Part shown: in pieces, positions 5,011 to 8,284 of the stretch | Layout: each line of letters opens with the position of its first letter | How positions within the stretch are numbered: position 1 is the stretch's first letter | Assembly: GCA_026706425.1 (NCBI GenBank) | Contig: JAPOYW010000497.1 | Span: 1-8,284 of the forward strand | Reading direction: 5' to 3' | From: Gammaproteobacteria bacterium | GTDB taxonomy: Bacteria > Pseudomonadota > Gammaproteobacteria > Pseudomonadales > Azotimanducaceae | DNA: 8,284 nt | Translations under genes and position numbers: made by a program | Notes under the pieces: model-generated | Seen by the model: only the letters and a program-made list of their open reading frames with translations | Told to the model about the DNA's origin: nothing | Database searches by the model: none

Positions 5011-5723
5011 CCGCCCGGATTGCACACGATCCGGGTTCGGCCCACGGCGGCATCGATGCTCCCGTGGGTGTGGCCGTGGATCCACAGCGCGGGTTCGCGC
5101 CGCAGTATGAGTTCGTCGAGATCCGACACGAACGCCGGGTTCAGAGCGTCGTTCTCGAACCGGGGAAGAACGCAAACCGGGCTCGGCATGTGGTGGGTTA
5201 CGACCACGGCCTTTTCGTTCCGGCTGGCCGCTTCGGCTAGTCGGGCATCCAAGAACCCCACGTCCTTTTGGTGCTCTCCGATGGAGTCGGCGGGGTTGAA
5301 CCGCTGTCCCTTATTCCAGATGAGATGGAAGTCGGACATCGAACCGCGGGCACGGGCCTGGGACGACTCGGGCGTACCGAAGAACTCGAAATCGGTCCAC
5401 AAAGTCGCCCCGATGAAACACACTCCGTCGATGAGGACGGAACGCCTGTCCAAGTATTCGATGTGGCGTTTGTTGCACAGCGTTGCCAGTTGACTCCTGA
5501 CGTAGCCGATGTCCGCCTGGTAAAACTCGTGATTGCCGGGAACGTAGACGATTCGGCCGGCGTCGCTCCATGTGTACGCCAGCTCGTCTCCGAACCGTGG
5601 CCACCGGGCAAACTCGCAAAGGTCCCCGGCGAATACTGCGACATCGACATCGGGTGCCAAGGCCGGAATCGGGCGGGCATCCGCGAAGTCCCGGTGCAGG
5701 TCCGAAGCGATCTGGATCTTCAT
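4911..5723 (-). CDS. Calcineurin-like metallophosphoesterase
   Basis: This 270-residue enzyme has the full set of metal-binding motifs: SDLH (D8, H10), GD (D34), GNHE (N64, H65), THH (H177, H178) and GHTH (H218, H220). It belongs to the cytoplasmic calcineurin-like (Metallophos) phosphoesterases that hydrolyse phosphomono- or diesters with two metals; the substrate is not evident. The start at MKIQIASDLH is chosen because the first motif normally begins a few residues from the N-terminus. The open frame extends upstream to 5924, but that extension overlaps the SnoaL-like gene and lacks any conserved pattern. No good ribosome site precedes this ATG, and a large inverted repeat (5740-5819) lies just in front, which could control its expression. 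Its 3' end lies 80 bp from the att repeat. Confidence 0.9.
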   Translation of the reverse strand: MKIQIASDLHRDFADARPIPALAPDVDVAVFAGDLCEFARWPRFGDELAYTWSDAGRIVYVPGNHEFYQADIGYVRSQLATLCNKRHIEYLDRRSVLIDGVCFIGATLWTDFEFFGTPESSQARARGSMSDFHLIWNKGQRFNPADSIGEHQKDVGFLDARLAEAASRNEKAVVVTHHMPSPVCVLPRFENDALNPAFVSDLDELILRREPALWIHGHTHGSIDAAVGRTRIVCNPGGYDRKENPDFDPFLVVEVDNTRHGLPRVPEASR

Positions 5724-5739
5724 CGTAGGCAATGGTAGT

Positions 5740-5819
5740 GGAACGGGCCATGCGGAATTGAGTATCGTCAGGTCGACTTCAAGGGGTCCCAACGTTCCGC
5801 ATGGCGTTTTCGCCGTTCC
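5740..5819. repeat. 18-bp interrupted inverted repeat between two minus-strand genes
   Basis: GGAACGG (5740-5746) directly followed by GCCATGCGGAA (5747-5757) is complementary to TTCCGCATGGC (5795-5805) plus CCGTTCC (5813-5819), with seven extra bases (GTTTTCG) between the two right arms. The loop is 37 bases. It fills nearly the whole 98-bp gap, beginning two bases after the SnoaL-like stop and ending 16 bases before the phosphoesterase ATG. On the minus-strand transcript it is not followed by a U-run. It may be an mRNA processing or stabilising structure, a weak terminator, or a small mobile palindrome. Confidence 0.6.
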
Positions 5820-5821
5820 CG

Positions 5822-6283
5822 CTAGAGCTGGTCGATCACATCCTTTCGAAGGAGCACCGGCTCCGGATACTGCAGCTTCGAGATCAACCACTCGCCATCG
5901 ACACGCCTGAACTCCCAGGACCAACGGGTTATCGACCTCGCCGTATCGAGCTTGCCACCCACCCGGGCGCCTTCGGGGTCGGTCAAATCTTCGGCTTCGC
6001 GTTCTGCAACATAGTGGGTAACGTAGTTCGTAGCCCTGGCGTGATCGTCGTCATCGACATCGATCAACAGATTGCTGCAAAGGTTCACGTTGACGTTGTC
6101 ATCGACCGCCTCGATCCCGGCGAAGTGTTCGCGGATCGCCTCCCGTCCAACATGCTTGAATGCCTGCCCGTCCTCGGTGAATAGATCGGCGGTCTTGCCT
6201 TGCTCACCCTCAAGTACGCGCAGGAACCGGTAGATGAGCCGTCCGCATCGGTCACGGACTTCGAACTCGTTGGCTGTTGCCAT
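5822..6283 (-). CDS. SnoaL-like / NTF2-fold protein
   Basis: This is a 153-residue protein of the NTF2-like superfamily (SnoaL_4 type), the usual length for the family. The pattern is an N-terminal helix pair (LIYRFLRVLEGEQGKTADLF), FTEDGQAF (35-42), a GREAIREHF helix (46-54), then strands with HVxxN-like content (NVNLCSNLLIDVDDDD and ATNYVTHYVAE), and the closing WSWEFRRVDGEWLISKLQY (121-139). These single-domain proteins are small-molecule isomerases, dehydratases or ligand binders; the active-site residues do not allow a choice. ATG 6283 is supported by GAGGAG nine bases upstream. It lies 32 bp after the exported-protein gene on the same strand, so the two are probably one operon. Confidence 0.85.
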   Translation of the reverse strand: MATANEFEVRDRCGRLIYRFLRVLEGEQGKTADLFTEDGQAFKHVGREAIREHFAGIEAVDDNVNVNLCSNLLIDVDDDDHARATNYVTHYVAEREAEDLTDPEGARVGGKLDTARSITRWSWEFRRVDGEWLISKLQYPEPVLLRKDVIDQL

Positions 6284-6315
6284 CGCTAGTCGCTCCTCGT
6301 TCGCTTGGGTCGTGC

Positions 6316-7431
6316 CTACCCGGGTTTGGTCCGGGTTCCGAGGGCAACCCCACGGGACGCGGCGTGCTGGCCCGGTTCGCCGACGCCTGGGCAATGCGTC
6401 GACAGGTACGGCGTCGGACGCAGAACCTCGTTGTCGCGCATGCCAAGCAAGCGGTAGCGTTCGCTCAGGGCATCGAATTGCTCGATTCGGTAGCGTTCCG
6501 GGCGCCGGGCGAAATCGTCGCAGAGTCTCGTCATGCGGCGCTGCAGGTACGGAACGAGGGCTGCGAAGTAGCTGGCGGGGTTGAGCATCTCGTCCCACAA
6601 CGGGTTGACGTGATCGGCCCACGTGAACGTCCGCTGACGTACCGGTCGCCCCGATTGCCAGCGGAACACGGGTCCCTTATCGGCCACCACTTCACCATGA
6701 AACAACCCCCGGAAGAACCGGTACCCCTCGTAGTTGGCCACGAGGTCGGCGTTGGAGTAGATGCCCGACATCAGGCGCCCCCAGATCAGCCCCTCCCATA
6801 GGGCTGTGAGACGTGCGGCGCGTTCTTCCGAGCCGTGGCGCTGGACGCGCCGGTAGAACTTGCGCCCCTGGGAGATGAAGTGGCCGATCTTGTCCGTGCC
6901 GATGTAGACGCCGTTGACGTTGATCGTGGGCGCGAGCCCGATCCGCGCCATTTGGGCGCGTATCAGCGGCACCTTGGCGAACACGGCGTCCCGGCGGGTG
7001 GTCGGCAGTTTGGCCACCTCCGGCGCGTCCATCGCCCACCGCTCGAGGGGGTCGACCCAGTGGAAGCTGCCGAGCCTCCGGTACACGGCGGTAACGAACG
7101 CCCACTCGTCCTCGCCCCCGTCCCAGGACGCGGCGACACGGTCCAGGGCAACGTTCACCTTGGAGTCCAGGACATCGAGGCTGTCAGCCACGTCCATGTC
7201 GCGATGGGTATAGGGATCCGGCTCGATCGCGACGGCAGCCGCCGCGGCAAGGAGCATCGCCGTCAACCCCGTTAGCCGGTGCGCCAACCTGAGCCGCGGC
7301 CCGTGTGGCCAGCAGCGACGGGCCAGCGAACGCAAGGCGAGAAATGTCCAGCGAAAGCCTCTCACCGATTCGGGTCCGTCGCGACGGTTCCGTGCCGCGA
7401 GCCTATCCGTTTGCCGTTCGGGCGACAACAT
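6316..7431 (-). CDS. Conserved exported protein of unknown function
   Basis: This protein of up to 371 residues has a hydrophobic signal segment at about 52-69 (LTGLTAMLLAAAAAVA) after a run of arginines, suggesting export with cleavage after AVA. The mature part is probably periplasmic. Conserved-looking blocks are GTDKIGHFISQGRKFYRR, then SGIYSNADLVANYEGYRFFRG, and FTWADHVNPLWDEMLNPASY. I recall this layout (DKxGHFxxQG ... SxADLxANxxGxxF ... WADxVxxxWDE) from proteobacterial hypothetical proteins but know no function. Several acidic, His and Asn positions suggest metal or substrate binding. The start is unsure: ATG 7431 has no ribosome site, and GTG 7365 or later starts would give a more usual signal peptide length. 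It is divergent from the ECF sigma factor gene. Confidence 0.8.
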   Translation of the reverse strand: MLSPERQTDRLAARNRRDGPESVRGFRWTFLALRSLARRCWPHGPRLRLAHRLTGLTAMLLAAAAAVAIEPDPYTHRDMDVADSLDVLDSKVNVALDRVAASWDGGEDEWAFVTAVYRRLGSFHWVDPLERWAMDAPEVAKLPTTRRDAVFAKVPLIRAQMARIGLAPTINVNGVYIGTDKIGHFISQGRKFYRRVQRHGSEERAARLTALWEGLIWGRLMSGIYSNADLVANYEGYRFFRGLFHGEVVADKGPVFRWQSGRPVRQRTFTWADHVNPLWDEMLNPASYFAALVPYLQRRMTRLCDDFARRPERYRIEQFDALSERYRLLGMRDNEVLRPTPYLSTHCPGVGEPGQHAASRGVALGTRTKPG

Positions 7432-7475
7432 CGTGTGGTTTGATCGGAATGGTGGCAGGGCTGTTCATACGAGAC

Positions 7476-7520
7476 GCGACCGCTTCGCGGTCGCCCCGAG
7501 AATTCGCTCCGCGAATTCTC
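7476..7520. repeat. Two perfect back-to-back hairpins in the divergent promoter region
   Basis: Hairpin one: GCGACCGC (7476-7483), loop TTC, GCGGTCGC (7487-7494). Hairpin two: GAGAATTCGC (7498-7507), loop TCC, GCGAATTCTC (7511-7520). Both are perfect, have 3-base loops and share a CGC-TYC-GCG apex, as does the hairpin at 2556-2578. They sit in the 214 bp between the exported-protein and sigma-factor genes, upstream of both. They are too far from any gene end, and lack T-runs, to be simple terminators. Operator, REP-like element or mobile palindrome are all possible. Confidence 0.6.
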
Positions 7521-7645
7521 CCGGCAGCAAGGCGGCGCTGACAGCCAGCAACAAACGGACGGGGTTGTTTCACGGAAGTGCGGCGGCGGGCAAACTTTCC
7601 GGGCCGTTACCTCGACAGACTGAATGAACTCTCCGGGCAGCACCG

Positions 7646-8191
7646 ATGCGGATTGACGCTTCCGACGAAGCCTTGGTAAGGCGTGCCTTGGCGGGATCGG
7701 ACAGCGCCTGGACGAAGCTCGTGGGCCGCTACCAGCAGCGTGTCTACAACTACGCGCTACGGATGATCGGCCACCCGGACGATGCGCTGGATTTGATGCA
7801 GGAGGTGTTCGTGGGCGTCTTGCGCAACCTGCCCGGCTACCGGGGCGATGGCGCCTTTGCGGCCTGGCTGTTCCGCATCGCCGCGTACCGTTGCACGGAC
7901 TACCTGCGCAGACGCCGTGTGGCCGTACCCTTGGACGAGACGGCATGGGATGGCGTCGATGGCGAGGCGGTCGCGACCGAACCGCTAGCTGATGCCAACC
8001 GGCCGATCGCCACGGCACTGGCCGGACTGCCGCCGGAGCAGCGCCACGTCGTCGAACTGAAGTTCTTCCAGGAGTTCACCTTCGACGACATCGCCGGCCA
8101 GCTCGGCATCTCGCCGAACACGGCGAAGACGCGTCTCTACGGCGCATTGCGCAAACTGCGCCAACACGAGGAGCTCAAGGATGCTTTGTAA
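7646..8191 (+). CDS. ECF-family RNA polymerase sigma-70 factor
   Basis: This 181-residue extracytoplasmic-function sigma factor has the usual size for the class. Region 2 spans about 26-91: LVGRYQQRVYNYALRMIGHP, then DDALDLMQEVFVGVLRNL (core binding), then GAFAAWLFRIAAYRCTDYLR (-10 recognition). Region 4 spans about 122-173: GLPPEQRHVVELKFFQEF, then the helix-turn-helix FDDIAGQLGISPNTAKTRLY for the -35. It directs RNA polymerase to stress or envelope-response promoters. It overlaps the following anti-sigma gene by 11 bases, the classic coupled pair in which the membrane or cytoplasmic anti-sigma holds the factor inactive. The regulon is unknown; the divergent exported-protein gene is a plausible target. 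The ribosome site for ATG 7646 is weak. Confidence 0.95.
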   Translation: MRIDASDEALVRRALAGSDSAWTKLVGRYQQRVYNYALRMIGHPDDALDLMQEVFVGVLRNLPGYRGDGAFAAWLFRIAAYRCTDYLRRRRVAVPLDETAWDGVDGEAVATEPLADANRPIATALAGLPPEQRHVVELKFFQEFTFDDIAGQLGISPNTAKTRLYGALRKLRQHEELKDAL

Positions 8192-8284
8192 GGATGCAGG
8201 ACCCAGACTGATCGATTTCGACGACGGCAGGCTCGACGACGAGACCGCCGCAAGCCTGCGCCGACACCTCGCCGACTGTCCCGA
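8181..8284 (+). CDS. Zinc-finger anti-sigma factor, N-terminal part (cut by window edge)
   Basis: ATG 8181 lies inside the last codons of the sigma factor and has GAGGAG seven bases upstream. The visible 34 residues read MLCKDAGPRLIDFDDGRLDD, then ETAASLRRHLADCP, ending at the window edge. RHLADCP is the start of the ZAS/zf-HC2 motif (H-x3-C-x2-C), in which His and Cys bind zinc and the helix docks on the sigma factor; the second Cys would follow directly. The early cysteine at position 3 may be a further ligand. Overlap with the sigma gene supports co-translation and a fixed ratio. Whether a membrane segment follows cannot be seen. Confidence 0.85.
   Translation, partial: MLCKDAGPRLIDFDDGRLDDETAASLRRHLADCP

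Noticed and set aside
5724..5924. N-terminal extension of the phosphoesterase to a start at 5924
   Set aside because: It overlaps the SnoaL-like gene and the palindrome, and the first metal motif normally lies within a few residues of the start.
7592..7620. ECF-type autoregulated promoter for the sigma factor
   Set aside because: AAACTTT resembles a -35, but no CGTC/GTC-like -10 is found at 15-17 bases, so it is mentioned only as a hint.

Overview
The window is GC-rich DNA of proteobacterial character, most likely from a gammaproteobacterium; that placement rests on codon use and gene families, and I could not run a database search. It appears to hold the distal part of an integrated mobile element (about 1-4831) joined to ordinary chromosomal genes (about 4832-8284).

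Element, replication module (1-2376). An AlpA-type regulator/excisionase (310-585) has a strong ribosome binding site. A small reading frame (673-834) follows, then a 391-aa protein (827-2002) that resembles the winged-helix replication initiators found on integrative islands. The C-terminal winged-helix part of that protein lies in the -1 frame (1999-2217), joined by a GTGA stop/start overlap directly after a run of seven G. One base after its stop codon there are three tandem 22-bp direct repeats (2219-2281), then four 10-bp repeats and a 10-bp inverted repeat (2327-2376). I read this as an initiator next to an iteron-type origin.

Element, cargo (2377-4831). About 600 bp contain hairpins but no convincing gene. 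An extended -10 promoter then drives an acidic 140-aa protein (3000-3422), followed by an AbiEii-like nucleotidyltransferase split by a +1 frame change (3380-3583 and 3561-4247). This looks like a toxin-antitoxin or abortive-infection style pair. Next come an orphan tyrosine-recombinase tail (4082-4288) and a small membrane protein (4276 onward). At 4809-4831 the + strand reads like the T-loop, T-stem 3' strand, acceptor strand, discriminator and CCA of a serine tRNA, without a matching 5' half. This is what is left at the far end of an element inserted into a tRNA-Ser gene, so the intact tRNA and an integrase would be expected to the left of the window.

Chromosomal side (4832-8284). Three genes run on the minus strand: a conserved exported protein (6316-7431), a SnoaL/NTF2-like protein (5822-6283) and a calcineurin-like metallophosphoesterase (4911-5723). 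The last two are separated by a large inverted repeat. Divergent from them, across an intergenic region with two perfect back-to-back hairpins, an ECF sigma factor (7646-8191) overlaps a zinc-finger anti-sigma factor that runs off the right edge (8181-8284).
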